Assembly: GCF_900101025.1 (NCBI RefSeq)
Contig: NZ_FMUH01000008.1
Location: 1 to 64,000, forward strand
Direction: 5' to 3'
Length of the DNA stretch: 64,000 nucleotides
DNA from: Klenkia marina
Lineage (GTDB): Bacteria > Actinomycetota > Actinomycetes > Mycobacteriales > Geodermatophilaceae
The notes below the pieces were generated by a model. It saw nothing but the letters and a program-made list of their open reading frames with translations. It was not told where the DNA came from and did no database searches. The stretch's first letter is position 1. Each line of letters starts with the position of its first letter. Below, piece by piece: positions 45,986-55,993 of this stretch. Position numbers and translations under genes: made by a program.

Positions 45986-46701
45986 CGCTTCTGCCGCCGG
46001 CTGCCGCCGTGCCAGTCCTCGGTCTGCCCGACCTCACCGGGCTCGACCCCGAAGCTGCGCAGCTGGGGGCGCTCGCGCAGCGACCGCTTCAGCTCGGTGA
46101 ACCCCGGGAACGACGCCAGGCCCACGACGTGGTCCCACAGCGCGACGGCGTCCTCGGGGGCGGGCAACCGGCTGATGACCGGGCCGAAGAAGGCCAACCC
46201 GTCCGGGGGCAGGAACTGCAGGATCGGGGTGCCGACGTCCTTGCCCGCCAGCGCCAGCGCCTCGTCGGTCTCGGCCTGGATGCCGGCGTCGAGGGCGTCG
46301 TCGTCCAGGGCGTCGGCGAGGTCGGGTGCCAGACCGAGGTCGGCGAGCACCGGGGCGAGGAAGTCGCGGGTGCCGCGGCGGTCGTGGCCGGGGGTGCCGC
46401 CGGTGGGCTCGGCGTCGTGGATGCCCTGGCCGACGCCCGTGTAGAACCGGCCGACGCCGTCGTCGCCGTGCTGGTCGCGCACACGGGCGGCCACCCGCAG
46501 CAACCGCAGGCCCGCGGTGTGCCCGGCCTCGTACTCGGGCGGGAAGTGGGTCGCGTAGTCGACGTGGGCGTTGAGCAACCGCAACGAGATGAACCGCCAC
46601 TCGACCGTGTACTCGCGTCGCCGGGCCACCTCCTCGACCCAGCGGCTGGTGAGCCAGGCGAAGGGGCAGACGGGGTCGAACCAGAAGCGGAGGTCGGTCA
46701 C
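45982..46701 (-). CDS. DsbA-family protein, mycothiol-dependent nitroreductase (Rv2466c)-like
   Basis: A 239-residue protein with the N-terminal pattern WFDPVCPFAWLTSRWVEEV, closely matching the M. tuberculosis mycothiol-dependent DsbA-like enzyme Rv2466c in this segment, and GTPILQF...FFGPVISRLP in the thioredoxin part. The active site reads CPFA rather than CPWC, so the resolving Cys is missing and only a monothiol mechanism is possible. Cytoplasmic; likely role in mycothiol redox or xenobiotic reduction. Translationally coupled to the amidohydrolase. Confidence 0.82.
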   Translation of the reverse strand: MTDLRFWFDPVCPFAWLTSRWVEEVARRREYTVEWRFISLRLLNAHVDYATHFPPEYEAGHTAGLRLLRVAARVRDQHGDDGVGRFYTGVGQGIHDAEPTGGTPGHDRRGTRDFLAPVLADLGLAPDLADALDDDALDAGIQAETDEALALAGKDVGTPILQFLPPDGLAFFGPVISRLPAPEDAVALWDHVVGLASFPGFTELKRSLRERPQLRSFGVEPGEVGQTEDWHGGSRRQKR

Positions 46702-46860
46702 CGGCCCAGTCTCGCGGCCCGGCGGGGGCCGTGCAGGCCGCGGGCGGCCGGGCGGTGCTCCCCCGGAGGGGGGACGCGCGCGGGCCCCCGGTGGGCGATC
46801 TTGTTCCGCATGCCGATGGATGGTCGTCCTGGAGACCACGGGAACCCCCTGCCGTCCTTC

Positions 46861-46872
46861 GGAGGTCCTGTG
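46861..46872 (+). promoter_or_regulatory. Shine-Dalgarno that sets the GGDEF-EAL start at 46870
   Basis: GGAGG (46861-46865) lies four nt before GTG 46870. An in-frame ATG at 46810 has no such signal and would add a 20-residue hydrophilic, Gly/Pro-rich stretch before the positively charged N-terminus, so the GTG start is preferred. Confidence 0.6.
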
Positions 46873-49536
46873 CCGCGCGCAGCCCGCACCCGCCCGCCCA
46901 GCCGCACCCGCCGCGGCGTCCCGCTGTGGGCGTACCTGACCGCTCTGGTCGGCGTGCCCCTGCTGGGCGTCCTCGTGCTGAGCTCGGTCATCATCGACAC
47001 CCGGCGGGCAGAGGCGGCCAGCGCCGTCCGCGCCGAGGCGGCCGTGCAGGTCACCGCGCTGGTCGACGAGGCGCGCCGGACCGTGGAGAACGAGGCCGTC
47101 TGGGCGCTGCTGCTGTGGGCGATGGACAGCCCGGCCACCATCGAGGCCATCGGTCTGCCGGTGACCCAGGTGTCCGCCCAGCGACCCCTCGTCGCCGGAC
47201 TGCAGTCGGACTACCGCGCAGCCACCGACGACGCCCTCACCGCGCTGGGCGACCGGCGTCCGGACCTGGCCGGCACGGTGCGTGCGGACCTGGCCACCCT
47301 GCGGCGGGTGGGCGAGGCCCGGACCACCGGCCTGCACGGGTTGTACCTGGACTACGTGTCGCTGTCGGACCAGCTGATGGCCGTCGAGCGGCGGACGGCC
47401 ACCGACGCCGGCGCCGGCGGCACCCCCGCGGCGACCCGTGCCGCCATCGCCGACGCGCAGCTGGTGGCCGGCTACGCGCAGGCCGCCAGCCGCCAGATGC
47501 CGCTCTACCTGGGCTCCATGATCGACCAGGAGGCCGGCTCGCTGATCGGCTCCCGGCTGGGCTGGGAGACCGGGTGGCTGGCCTACACCGACGCCCGGGC
47601 GCAGCTCGCCGACCTGACCGACCCCTCGATCGCCGACCGCTGGCAGCGGTTCGCCGTCACGCCTGCGGTCCAGGGCCTGGACTCCTCGCTCGACCCGGCC
47701 GCCACGCCTCCGGGGGCCGTCCCCACCGTCGCGCAGGTGGTCACGCTCGTGCTGCAGCGCACCACCCGCGACACCGACACCGCCGCCCTGTCGGGGGCGG
47801 CCTTCCAGCGGGCCCAGCTGCTGGCCGAGGAGGACGCCGACGCCGCCACGGTCCGCTCCACCACGACCCTGGTGCTGGCCGGTGGGCTGGCTGCGCTCGC
47901 CGCCCTCGGGGCCGCGCTGCTGGCCCGCACGATCGGGCGGTCCCTGGGGCGCCTGGCCGCCCAGGCGGCGGAGGTCAGCCAGGGGTCGTTGGTCGAGGTC
48001 GAGGCACGCGGACCGCGTGAGGTGCGCACCGTCGGCGCCGCACTCGGGACGGCGGTCGGCAGCCTGCGGCGCATCCAGGACCAGGCCCGGGCCGTGGCCG
48101 AGGGCGACCTCACCAACGTGCTGCTGGAGGAGCCGCTGCCCGGTCCGCTGGGCACGGTCGTGCACGCCTCGGTGCAGCGCATCGTCAGCTCGGTCCGCCA
48201 GCGCGAGGAACTGCAGTCCGCGCTGGCCCACCAGGCCGCCCACGACCCCCTCACCGACCTGCCCAACCGGGCCCAGGCGCTCGCCCTCACCACCGCGGCG
48301 CTCAACCGCGGCCGCCGTTCCGGGGAGAAGACCGGGCTGCTGTTCGTCGACCTCGACGGGTTCAAGGCGGTCAACGACGGCTACGGCCACGCCTGCGGCG
48401 ACGAGGTGCTGCGCGAGGTCGCCCGCCGGCTGCGCGGCCAGCTGCGCGGCGGCGACGTCGTGTGCCGGCTCGGCGGGGACGAGTTCGTGGTGCTGGTCGA
48501 GCCGGTGGACGCCGAGGCCGACCTGGTCGAGCTGGCCGACCGGCTGATCTCGGTGGTGTCGCACCCCATCACCGCCCTCGGGCACCGGGTCGGGATCGGC
48601 GCGAGCATCGGCGTCGCCGTCAGCCGGGACGCCGGGGTCGACGCCGACGCCCTCCTGGCCGAGGCCGACACGGCCGCCTACCGGGCCAAGGCGCGGGGCC
48701 GGGGCCGCGCCGAGGTGTTCGACGACGCGCTGCGGGAGCAGCTGTCCGCGCAGGCCGAGCTGGAGCGGGCGATCGCCGCGGGGCTCAGGGACGGCGAGTT
48801 CGAGGTGCACTACCAGCCGGTGGTGCACGTGGGTTCGGCCGACGTGGCCGGCTACGAGGCCCTGGTGCGGTGGAACCGGCCCGGGCACGGCATGGTGCCC
48901 CCGGACCAGTTCATCCCGATCGCGGAGACCACCCGGCTGGTCTGCGACCTCGACCGCTGGGTGCTCGGCCAGGCCACCCGCCAGCTCGCCGCCTGGCGGG
49001 CAGCCGCCGCCGGTCGCGCCGACGCGGTGACGATGGCGGTCAACCTGTCCGGCCGGCACCTCACCGACCGGCGGGTCGTCGCCGACGTCGCCGCCGCGCT
49101 CGCCGACGCCGGGCTGCCCGCCGACCGGCTGGTGCTCGAGGTGACCGAGACCGTGCTGGTCGACGACCCGGTCGCCGCCGAGCACCTGGCCGCCATCCGC
49201 GGGCTCGGGGTCTCGGTGGCCATCGACGACTTCGGGACCGGCTACACCTCGATCGGCCAGCTGCGCAGCCTGCCGGTGGACACCCTCAAGATCGACCGCA
49301 GCTTCGTGGCCTCGACCGAGCCCGGGCACGACCAGTTGGTCGCGCTCATGATCCGGGCCGCGCACACCTTCGGCCTCACCGTCGTGGCCGAGGGGGTCGA
49401 GGACCTCGCACAGCTGGGCCGGTTGCAGGACGAGCGGTGCGACCACGCCCAGGGGTGGTGGTTCAGCCGGCCGCTGCCCGCCGACCGGGCCGGCGAGCTG
49501 CTGCTCGGCCCGGTGGCCGTGCCGGCGGTCGGCTGA
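46870..49536 (+). CDS. membrane GGDEF-EAL protein with periplasmic sensor
   Basis: An 888-residue protein. After a basic start there is one membrane helix (LWAYLTALVGVPLLGVLVL), about 310 residues of extracytoplasmic helical sensor (NIT/MCP-like), a second helix near residue 340 and a HAMP-like linker (RLAAQAAEVSQGSLVEVEARG). The GGDEF domain has GGDEF near residue 534, with I-site RGGD five residues before it. The EAL domain at about 640-880 retains EALVRW, NLSGRHL, EVTET, DDFGTGYTSI, KIDRSF and VAEGVE. Both halves appear active on c-di-GMP. The sensor ligand is unknown. Confidence 0.9.
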   Translation: MPRAARTRPPSRTRRGVPLWAYLTALVGVPLLGVLVLSSVIIDTRRAEAASAVRAEAAVQVTALVDEARRTVENEAVWALLLWAMDSPATIEAIGLPVTQVSAQRPLVAGLQSDYRAATDDALTALGDRRPDLAGTVRADLATLRRVGEARTTGLHGLYLDYVSLSDQLMAVERRTATDAGAGGTPAATRAAIADAQLVAGYAQAASRQMPLYLGSMIDQEAGSLIGSRLGWETGWLAYTDARAQLADLTDPSIADRWQRFAVTPAVQGLDSSLDPAATPPGAVPTVAQVVTLVLQRTTRDTDTAALSGAAFQRAQLLAEEDADAATVRSTTTLVLAGGLAALAALGAALLARTIGRSLGRLAAQAAEVSQGSLVEVEARGPREVRTVGAALGTAVGSLRRIQDQARAVAEGDLTNVLLEEPLPGPLGTVVHASVQRIVSSVRQREELQSALAHQAAHDPLTDLPNRAQALALTTAALNRGRRSGEKTGLLFVDLDGFKAVNDGYGHACGDEVLREVARRLRGQLRGGDVVCRLGGDEFVVLVEPVDAEADLVELADRLISVVSHPITALGHRVGIGASIGVAVSRDAGVDADALLAEADTAAYRAKARGRGRAEVFDDALREQLSAQAELERAIAAGLRDGEFEVHYQPVVHVGSADVAGYEALVRWNRPGHGMVPPDQFIPIAETTRLVCDLDRWVLGQATRQLAAWRAAAAGRADAVTMAVNLSGRHLTDRRVVADVAAALADAGLPADRLVLEVTETVLVDDPVAAEHLAAIRGLGVSVAIDDFGTGYTSIGQLRSLPVDTLKIDRSFVASTEPGHDQLVALMIRAAHTFGLTVVAEGVEDLAQLGRLQDERCDHAQGWWFSRPLPADRAGELLLGPVAVPAVG

Positions 49537-49550
49537 CCGGCGGGCCCGTG

Positions 49551-49575
49551 CTGCCCTGACCGCCGGTCAGGGCAG
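49551..49575. terminator. bidirectional terminator between convergent genes
   Basis: CTGCCCTGACC (49551-49561), loop GCC, GGTCAGGGCAG (49565-49575): a perfect 11-bp stem 15 nt after the GGDEF-EAL stop and 50 nt past the stop of the convergent oxidoreductase gene. Confidence 0.75.
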
Positions 49576-49617
49576 GCGCACGCAGATCGCGTCGGCGTCG
49601 TCGGGGCAGAGCCGCAC
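49567..49617 (-). CDS. possible 16-codon micro-ORF after the NDH-2-like gene
   Basis: GTG 49617, seven nt after the preceding stop, opens a 16-residue frame (MRLCPDDADAICVRLP) in which every sense codon ends in G or C. The stop TGA lies inside the terminator stem. It may be a translated peptide or a remnant of a longer gene. Evidence is composition only. Confidence 0.2.
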   Translation of the reverse strand: MRLCPDDADAICVRLP

Positions 49618-49624
49618 GGGGCGA

Positions 49625-50968
49625 TCAGCCGCGCAGGTGGGCCTGTGACTGCTGGGCGGTGCTGACCAGGGCCTGGTCCGGGCGGATGCGGGTGACCTCG
49701 ACCGACTGCGCCGGCAGCAGGGCGGCGAGCAGCCAGTCGGTGCCCACCCGCACCCGGTTGGCCATCGAGGGCAGCGCGTACAGGTGGTAGCCGCGCGCGA
49801 CCAGCTTGGCCAGCGGGCCGCTCAGCCGGATGCCCAGGGGCTTGGCGATGGCGTCGCGGCCGCCGAGGTCGGCGACCAGGCCGAGGTCGTGGTGGCGGTA
49901 GTCCTTCGCCGTCCCGTGGCCCAGGCTGGCGGCCACGTTGCGGCCCAGCGCGGTGCCCTGGCGCTGGGCGTGCTGGGCGGTCGGCGGCGTCAGCGGCGTG
50001 CCCTCCTGCGTGAGGTCGGGGACGGCGGCGGCGTCACCCCCGGCGAAGACGCCCTCGGCGCCGGGCACCGAGAGGTCGGGCCGGACGACGAGACGCCCCT
50101 TCTGCAGCGGCAGGTCGAGCGTCTGCACCAGCGGGCTGGCCGCGACACCCGCACCCCAGACCAGCGTGCGGCTGGGGATGGTCGAGCCGTCGGTCAGCTC
50201 GGTCTCGCCCTCGCGGGCCTCCTTCACCGTCACGCCGAGCCGGACGTCGATGCCCCGCCGCTTCAGCGCACCCAGCGCCTTCTCCCCCAGCTCCGGGCCG
50301 AGCTCGGGCAGCACGCTCTCGGCCAGGTCGATGAGCACCCAGCGGATGTCCTCGGGCCGCACGGTCGACCAGCGGGCGGCGATGGTGCCCAGCCAGTACT
50401 GCAGCTGGGCGACGATCTCCGTGCCGGTGTAGCCCGCGCCCACCGCGACGACGGTCATGCGGGCCCGGCGCTCGGCGTCGTGCTCGGGGCCGGCCGGCAA
50501 GGCGTCGGCGCGGTCGAGCTGGCGCAGCAGGTGGTCGCGCAGGAACTGCGCCTCGACCAGCGTCTTCACCCCGTGTGCGCGCTCGGCCACCCCGGGGATG
50601 TCGAACTGCCGGGTGATGGAGCCGGGCACCAGCACCAGGCGGTCGTAGGCCAGGGTGACGACCTGCTCGGTGGCGCCGCCGTCGTCCGTCGTCCGCACGG
50701 TGACCGTCCGGGCCGCGTGGTCGACGTCGGTGGCGCTGCCCAGCACGACCCGGGTGCGGCGCAGCCGCTGCCGCAGGCTGACCGCGATGTGCCGGGGCTC
50801 GACGACGCCGGCGCTGACGTCGGGCAGCAGCGGGCTGTAGAGCAGGTAGTCGCTGGGGTTGACCAGCACGAGCTCGGCGGCGTCGGCCGGCAGCAGCTTC
50901 TCCAGCGTGCGCAGGGCGTGGAACCCGGCGAACCCGCCACCGACGACGACGATCCTGGGGCGGCTCAT
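49625..50968 (-). CDS. NAD(P)/FAD-dependent oxidoreductase, NDH-2-like
   Basis: A 447-residue flavoprotein with VVGGGFAGFHALR at the N-terminus for FAD, a second nucleotide motif VAVGAGYTGTEIVAQ near residue 165, and AGGDAAAVPDL closing the FAD site. The Tyr-Thr form of the second motif distinguishes it from the first NDH-2 at 41025. The C-terminus has a weaker membrane-binding segment (YHLYALPSMANRVRVGTDWLLAALLP). Probable NADH:quinone oxidoreductase. AAGGAG precedes ATG 50968 with good spacing. Confidence 0.88.
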   Translation of the reverse strand: MSRPRIVVVGGGFAGFHALRTLEKLLPADAAELVLVNPSDYLLYSPLLPDVSAGVVEPRHIAVSLRQRLRRTRVVLGSATDVDHAARTVTVRTTDDGGATEQVVTLAYDRLVLVPGSITRQFDIPGVAERAHGVKTLVEAQFLRDHLLRQLDRADALPAGPEHDAERRARMTVVAVGAGYTGTEIVAQLQYWLGTIAARWSTVRPEDIRWVLIDLAESVLPELGPELGEKALGALKRRGIDVRLGVTVKEAREGETELTDGSTIPSRTLVWGAGVAASPLVQTLDLPLQKGRLVVRPDLSVPGAEGVFAGGDAAAVPDLTQEGTPLTPPTAQHAQRQGTALGRNVAASLGHGTAKDYRHHDLGLVADLGGRDAIAKPLGIRLSGPLAKLVARGYHLYALPSMANRVRVGTDWLLAALLPAQSVEVTRIRPDQALVSTAQQSQAHLRG

Positions 50969-50987
50969 GGGGTTCTCCTTCGCGAGC

Positions 50988-51021
50988 GGGTGCGGGGCAA
51001 CTGATGACCTGCCCCGCACCC
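50988..51021 (-). terminator. terminator after the aldo/keto reductase gene
   Basis: GGGTGCGGGGCA (50988-50999) pairs with TGCCCCGCACCC (51010-51021): 12 bp perfect, loop of ten. It lies between the aldo/keto reductase stop (51046) and the start of the next minus-strand gene (50968), separating two otherwise tandem genes. Confidence 0.7.
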
Positions 51022-51045
51022 ACCGGTGCGAACCCGTCTCGTGGG

Positions 51046-52083
<1,038 letters not shown>

Positions 52084-52270
52084 GGCCACGATCCTGCCTG
52101 CCGGCCTCGGCCCACGCAGGCGGGGCAGGCGTCCAGCTCGTCCGCGCCGCGGTGGGTGGTGCGCGCAGCCGCGATCGACGTGGTCACGGCTCGACCATGC
52201 CGCCGGACGACGACCCTCCGGCAGCCGTCGACGGGTCCCTGACGCCCACCCGGCTCCTCCGTGACGCCCG

Positions 52271-52324
52271 GTTGCAGGGTTCTCGCCCTCTGCGGGCCGG
52301 TCGAGGGGGCGAGAACCGGGCAAC
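52271..52324 (-). terminator. terminator after the PucR gene
   Basis: Inner arms GGTTCTCGCCC (52278-52288) and GGGCGAGAACC (52307-52317) form an 11-bp stem, extended by GTTGC (52271-52275) with GCAAC (52320-52324). It begins 17 nt after the PucR stop. The remaining part of this 257-nt gap shows no gene. Confidence 0.65.
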
Positions 52325-52340
52325 TGGTGTGCGCGCCGGG

Positions 52341-53972
52341 TCAGAGGTCGAGCAGGCGGAGCTGGACCATCGCGGCGAAGCGGACGTCGGGGTCGCCCAG
52401 GTCGAGGCCGCCCACCTCGGCGACCCGGCGCAGGCGGTAGCGGAACGTGTTGGGGTGCACGTAGACCGCCGCCGCGGCCGCCGGCACGTCGCCGAAGGCG
52501 TCCAGCCAGGCCCGCAGCGTCGGCACCAGCTGCGCCCCGTGCGCGGCGTCGTACTCCCCGAGCCGGGCCACCGGCCCGGCCGGGCGGTCACCGCGGGCCT
52601 CGGCCAGGTCGTGCAGCTCGAGCAGCAGCCCCTCGACGTGCACGTCGTCGGACCGGGCCACCCGCACCGCACCCCCGCGCACCCGGAGCACCCGCAGCGC
52701 CCGGTCGGCGGCCACCCGGGCGGCGGCGAGGCCCGCGACGTCGCGGCCGGGTGGACCGATGCCCACGACGGCGGGGATGCGCGGGCCGACCCGGTCGAGG
52801 AAGTCGGTGGCGATCCGCACCGCCCGGGTGTCGGCGTCGGCGTCCTCGCCGGTGACCGGCACCAGGCCGTAGACGGCGTGCCCGACCAGGGCCGTGGCCG
52901 ACCGGGGGTGGACGGCGGACAGGTGCACCCCGAACGCGTCGGCCAGCCGCTGCCGGTCGTTGGCCGACCCGGCGTCACCGGCGACGTCCACCCCGTCGAC
53001 GGGGTCGAGCGCGGCCAGGGCCAGCACCACCACCGAGCGGTCGGCCAGCCCGAGCCGGTGCAGCGCCTCACGGGCGCCGCTGCCGCCCTCCAGCGCCGTG
53101 GACACCAGGTCGGCCTGCAGCCGGCGCTGCACGTCGGCACCGGCGCGCAGCCGCAGCATGTGCAGCGCGACCAGGGTGGCGGCCTCGCCCAGGGCGCGGG
53201 CGCGGTCGGGGCTGAGCCCGTCGCGCAGCACCGCCCAGATCGAGCCGAGCACCTCGTCGCCGGCCCGCACCGCGATGGCCGCGCGGGGCAGGGCGCCGGC
53301 GCCGTCCCGGGGGCTCACCGGGTCGACCAGCACCGGCCCGGTGGAGCGGTACAGCTCGCGGAACACCCCGCGCTCGGTGAGCACCCGCGAGTACACCTCG
53401 GGCACCTGCAGGCCCAGCACGGTCTCGATGCGCCCGCGGTCGGCCTCGTCCTGCCGGCCGGAGAACGCGAGCACGCGGTTGCTCCGGTCCTCGATGGTGA
53501 TGGGCGCGTCGACCAGGGCGGCCACGGCGTTGGCCAGGGCGAAGAGGTCACCCGAGGGCAGCCCGCCCAGCGACTCGGCGGTCTGCGCGCCGACGTCGCC
53601 CTCGGCCAGCAGCACCCGCAGCATGGCCGCCAGCTGCGCCCAGGTGGCCCCACGGGTCAGCCCGAGCAGCGCCACCCCGGACTCCCGCGCCGCGGCCAGC
53701 ACCGCCGGGGTCACCGTCACCGGGGCGCGCAGCACCAGCCCCGCAGCGCCCCGCCGGCCCAGCTGGGTGAGCAGGGTGATGGTGGCGGCGGCGCCCCCCA
53801 CCCCCACGCCGAGCACCAGTGCCGCCGGCGGCAGCTCGGGCTCGTCGATGGGGTCGTGGATGGCGACCCCGCCCAGCCGCGGGACGGCGTCCGGGTCGCC
53901 GTGCAGCAGGTCCAGCAACGTCGTGCCCAGGTCGTCGAGCACCCGGCGCAGCCCGGCGGGCGCTCCCATCAC
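52341..53972 (-). CDS. PucR-family transcriptional regulator
   Basis: A 543-residue regulator. The N-terminal third is a PucR-type ligand domain (PPAALVLGVGVGG, then GLVLRAP and GVALLGLTRGATWAQL), the middle is GAF-like, and the C-terminus is the PucR helix-turn-helix with VYVHPNTFRYRLRRV, matching the HTH_30 family. PucR proteins usually control purine, amino-acid or nitrogen-compound use. It starts at a leaderless GTG and follows the racemase stop by 27 nt, so it is the natural candidate regulator of the peptide/D-amino-acid operon. Confidence 0.87.
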   Translation of the reverse strand: MMGAPAGLRRVLDDLGTTLLDLLHGDPDAVPRLGGVAIHDPIDEPELPPAALVLGVGVGGAAATITLLTQLGRRGAAGLVLRAPVTVTPAVLAAARESGVALLGLTRGATWAQLAAMLRVLLAEGDVGAQTAESLGGLPSGDLFALANAVAALVDAPITIEDRSNRVLAFSGRQDEADRGRIETVLGLQVPEVYSRVLTERGVFRELYRSTGPVLVDPVSPRDGAGALPRAAIAVRAGDEVLGSIWAVLRDGLSPDRARALGEAATLVALHMLRLRAGADVQRRLQADLVSTALEGGSGAREALHRLGLADRSVVVLALAALDPVDGVDVAGDAGSANDRQRLADAFGVHLSAVHPRSATALVGHAVYGLVPVTGEDADADTRAVRIATDFLDRVGPRIPAVVGIGPPGRDVAGLAAARVAADRALRVLRVRGGAVRVARSDDVHVEGLLLELHDLAEARGDRPAGPVARLGEYDAAHGAQLVPTLRAWLDAFGDVPAAAAAVYVHPNTFRYRLRRVAEVGGLDLGDPDVRFAAMVQLRLLDL

Positions 53973-53985
53973 CGGGTCGACGTTA
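53970..53985 (-). promoter_or_regulatory. leaderless promoter of the PucR gene
   Basis: On the minus strand TAACGT (53985-53980), seven nt, then GTG 53972 immediately followed by ATG. This gives the regulator its own transcript, separate from the operon whose last gene ends at 54000. Confidence 0.55.
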
Positions 53986-53999
53986 GTGATCCGTCCGGT

Positions 54000-55121
54000 T
54001 CACAGGGGCAACCACTCGCGCCAGGTGGTCACCTCCTCGAGCACCTCGGGCACCGGGACGACGCCCGTGCCCGGCCCGGTGGGGACGCCGAGGTGGCCCT
54101 CGGCCAGCACGAACGGCTCGGTGAGGTCGGTGCGGTAGTACCGGTCGGACGCCGAGGTGTCCCCGGGCAGCGTGAACCCGGGCAGCGCCGCCAGCGCGAC
54201 GTTGGCCGCCCGGCCGATCCCGGTCTCCAGCATGCCGCCGCACCACACCGGTACGCCGTGCGCGGCGCAGACGTCGTGGATCCGGCGGGCCTCCAGGTAC
54301 CCGCCCACCCGGCCGGGCTTCACGTTCACGATCGAGCAGGCGCCCAGCGTGATCGCCTCGGCGGCCGCCCGGGCCGAGGTGATCGACTCGTCCAGGCACA
54401 CCGGGGTGGCGATCTGCCGGGCCAGCGCGGCGTGCCCGAGCACGTCGTCCTCGGGCAGCGGCTGCTCGACCAGCAGCAGGTCGAAGGGGTCCAGCCGGGC
54501 CAGGTGCCGGGCGTCGGCGAGGGTGTAGGCGGTGTTGGCGTCCACCTGCAGCAGCACGTCGTCGCCGAAGCGCTCGCGCACCGCACGCACCGGCTCGACG
54601 TCCCACCCGGGCTCGATCTTGAGCTTGATCCGCACGTAGCCCTGGTCGAGGTACTCCCCCACCGCACCCAGCAGCGCCGGCACCGAGTCCATGATCCCGA
54701 CCGACACCCCGCAGGGGACCCGGTCGTGCACCGCGCCGAGGTGCCGGGCCAGCGGCGTGCCGCTGGCCCGCAGCTCGGCGTCGAGCACGGCGAGCTCCAG
54801 GGCCGCCTTGGCCATCCGGTGCCCGTGCACCGGGGCCAGCACCTGCGCCACCGACGCGGCGTCGACGCGGCCGGCCGCGGCCAGCCGGGGCACCAGGAAG
54901 CGGCGCAGCACGTCGACCGCGCCGTCGACGTACTCCTCGGAGTACAGCGGGTCGGCCATCGCCACGCACTCGCCCCACCCCTCGGCGGCGCCGGTGACCA
55001 CCCGCACCAGCAGCACGTCGCGGTGGGTCTGGGTGCCGAACGAGGTGCGGAACGGGGCGACGAGGGGCAACCCCACCCGCCGCAGCTCGATCCCCTCGAC
55101 CGGTGCGTCGATCAGCTCCAC
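54000..55121 (-). CDS. N-acylamino-acid racemase / o-succinylbenzoate synthase-like enolase
   Basis: A 373-residue member of the MenC/NSAR branch of the enolase superfamily. Catalytic Lys pair in RIKLKIEPGW, metal ligands Asp in QVDANTAYT, Glu in LLVEQPLPEDD and Asp in CLDESITS, second catalytic Lys in VNVKPGRVGG. NSAR enzymes racemise N-acyl amino acids; OSBS enzymes make menaquinone precursor. Neighbouring acyltransferase and M20 hydrolase, and the lack of men genes, favour NSAR. GTG 55121 with GGAGAGG upstream; it overlaps the acyltransferase end by 10 nt. Confidence 0.85.
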   Translation of the reverse strand: MELIDAPVEGIELRRVGLPLVAPFRTSFGTQTHRDVLLVRVVTGAAEGWGECVAMADPLYSEEYVDGAVDVLRRFLVPRLAAAGRVDAASVAQVLAPVHGHRMAKAALELAVLDAELRASGTPLARHLGAVHDRVPCGVSVGIMDSVPALLGAVGEYLDQGYVRIKLKIEPGWDVEPVRAVRERFGDDVLLQVDANTAYTLADARHLARLDPFDLLLVEQPLPEDDVLGHAALARQIATPVCLDESITSARAAAEAITLGACSIVNVKPGRVGGYLEARRIHDVCAAHGVPVWCGGMLETGIGRAANVALAALPGFTLPGDTSASDRYYRTDLTEPFVLAEGHLGVPTGPGTGVVPVPEVLEEVTTWREWLPL

Positions 55122-55993
55122 GATGTCCTCTCCCCTGGTGCGTCGGTGGTCGTGCGCCGGTGCAGCACGTACCGCCCGGCGCGGTCGAACCCGGTGATGC
55201 GCCCGCCCTCGGCCAGCACCGGGTGCAGCACCGACCGGACGGCGGTGCGCCACTGCCCCGCGAGCCCCGGGTCGTCCCGGCGCAGCGCCTCGACGTCGCG
55301 GGGGACGGCCACCAGCAGCACCGGTCCGTCGGTGCGCCCGGGCACCGGGGCACCGTCGGGCGAGCAGGCCAGCGCCACGACCGCACCGGACGGGACGGCG
55401 GTCCCCGGGGCCTCGCCGCGGCAGGCCGCGACGACCTGCGGCGCCGCGAGGTCCCAGCGCACCAGCAGGCGGTCGGTCTCGTCGGCGCCGTTGAGCGCGT
55501 CGCGCATGCCGCCGTAGTGGTCGGGCAGGTAGGCCACTGCGGCGGCGCCGAGCTTGCCGGTGTTGAACCAGGCGTTGCGGGCGACCAGGGGGTCGTAGGT
55601 CCAGGTGATCGTGCCGACGCCGCGGGCCAGCGCCCAGGCGCGCTGGTGCACCTTCATCGCGAAGCCGACGTTGCGGCCGCGCACCGCCCCGGAGACCCCG
55701 GCGATGTGGCTGTGCAACGACCCGGCCGCCGGCTCGGCGAAGAACCCCACGCACGCGCCCACGAGGTCGGGCCCGTCGTAGGCGCCGGCCACGTAGCTGC
55801 CGGCGGTGGCGAGCGCACGCAGCAGCTCGGTGCTCAGCGGCGGGCTGTCCGCCCGCTGCCAGATCGCGCCGAGCAGCCCGGACACCGCGGCGAGGTCGGG
55901 CACGGAGGTGACGGCGCGCACCTGCACGCCGGCCGCCCGGCCCGTGGCCTCGGCGGAGAGCACCGCGTCGTCCACCGGCGTCGGCGCGCTCAC
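55112..55993 (-). CDS. COG3375-like GNAT acyltransferase (putative amino-acid N-acyltransferase)
   Basis: A 293-residue protein with a GNAT fold in the first 190 residues. The stretch VGTITWTYDPLVARNAWFNT, then KLGA, YLPDHYGGMRDALN and DRLLVRW, matches the COG3375 predicted acyltransferase pattern. In the N-succinylamino-acid route known from Geobacillus, such an enzyme acylates D-amino acids before racemisation. GTG 55993 overlaps the upstream M20 stop as GTGA, and its own end overlaps the racemase start, so all three are coupled. The acyl donor (succinyl- or acetyl-CoA) is not shown by sequence. Confidence 0.83.
   Translation of the reverse strand: MSAPTPVDDAVLSAEATGRAAGVQVRAVTSVPDLAAVSGLLGAIWQRADSPPLSTELLRALATAGSYVAGAYDGPDLVGACVGFFAEPAAGSLHSHIAGVSGAVRGRNVGFAMKVHQRAWALARGVGTITWTYDPLVARNAWFNTGKLGAAAVAYLPDHYGGMRDALNGADETDRLLVRWDLAAPQVVAACRGEAPGTAVPSGAVVALACSPDGAPVPGRTDGPVLLVAVPRDVEALRRDDPGLAGQWRTAVRSVLHPVLAEGGRITGFDRAGRYVLHRRTTTDAPGERTSWS

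Noticed and set aside
46702-46869. Possible c-di-GMP riboswitch before the GGDEF-EAL gene
   Set aside because: I could not find the conserved GEMM core or its paired helices, here or at 14408-14753; only ordinary GC-rich stems.
46810-46869. ATG at 46810 as start of the second GGDEF-EAL protein
   Set aside because: No Shine-Dalgarno there, whereas GGAGG sits four nt before GTG 46870, which also leaves a conventional basic N-terminus before the membrane helix.
45982-49446. Minus-strand frame suggesting a 1154-residue protein upstream of the DsbA-like gene
   Set aside because: Only its last 239 residues look like protein; the rest is the antisense of the GGDEF-EAL gene. Start placed at GTG 46701.
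54000-55121. Enolase-superfamily gene as menC for menaquinone synthesis
   Set aside because: No other men gene is adjacent, while acyltransferase and M20 genes are translationally coupled to it. Promiscuous OSBS activity cannot be excluded.
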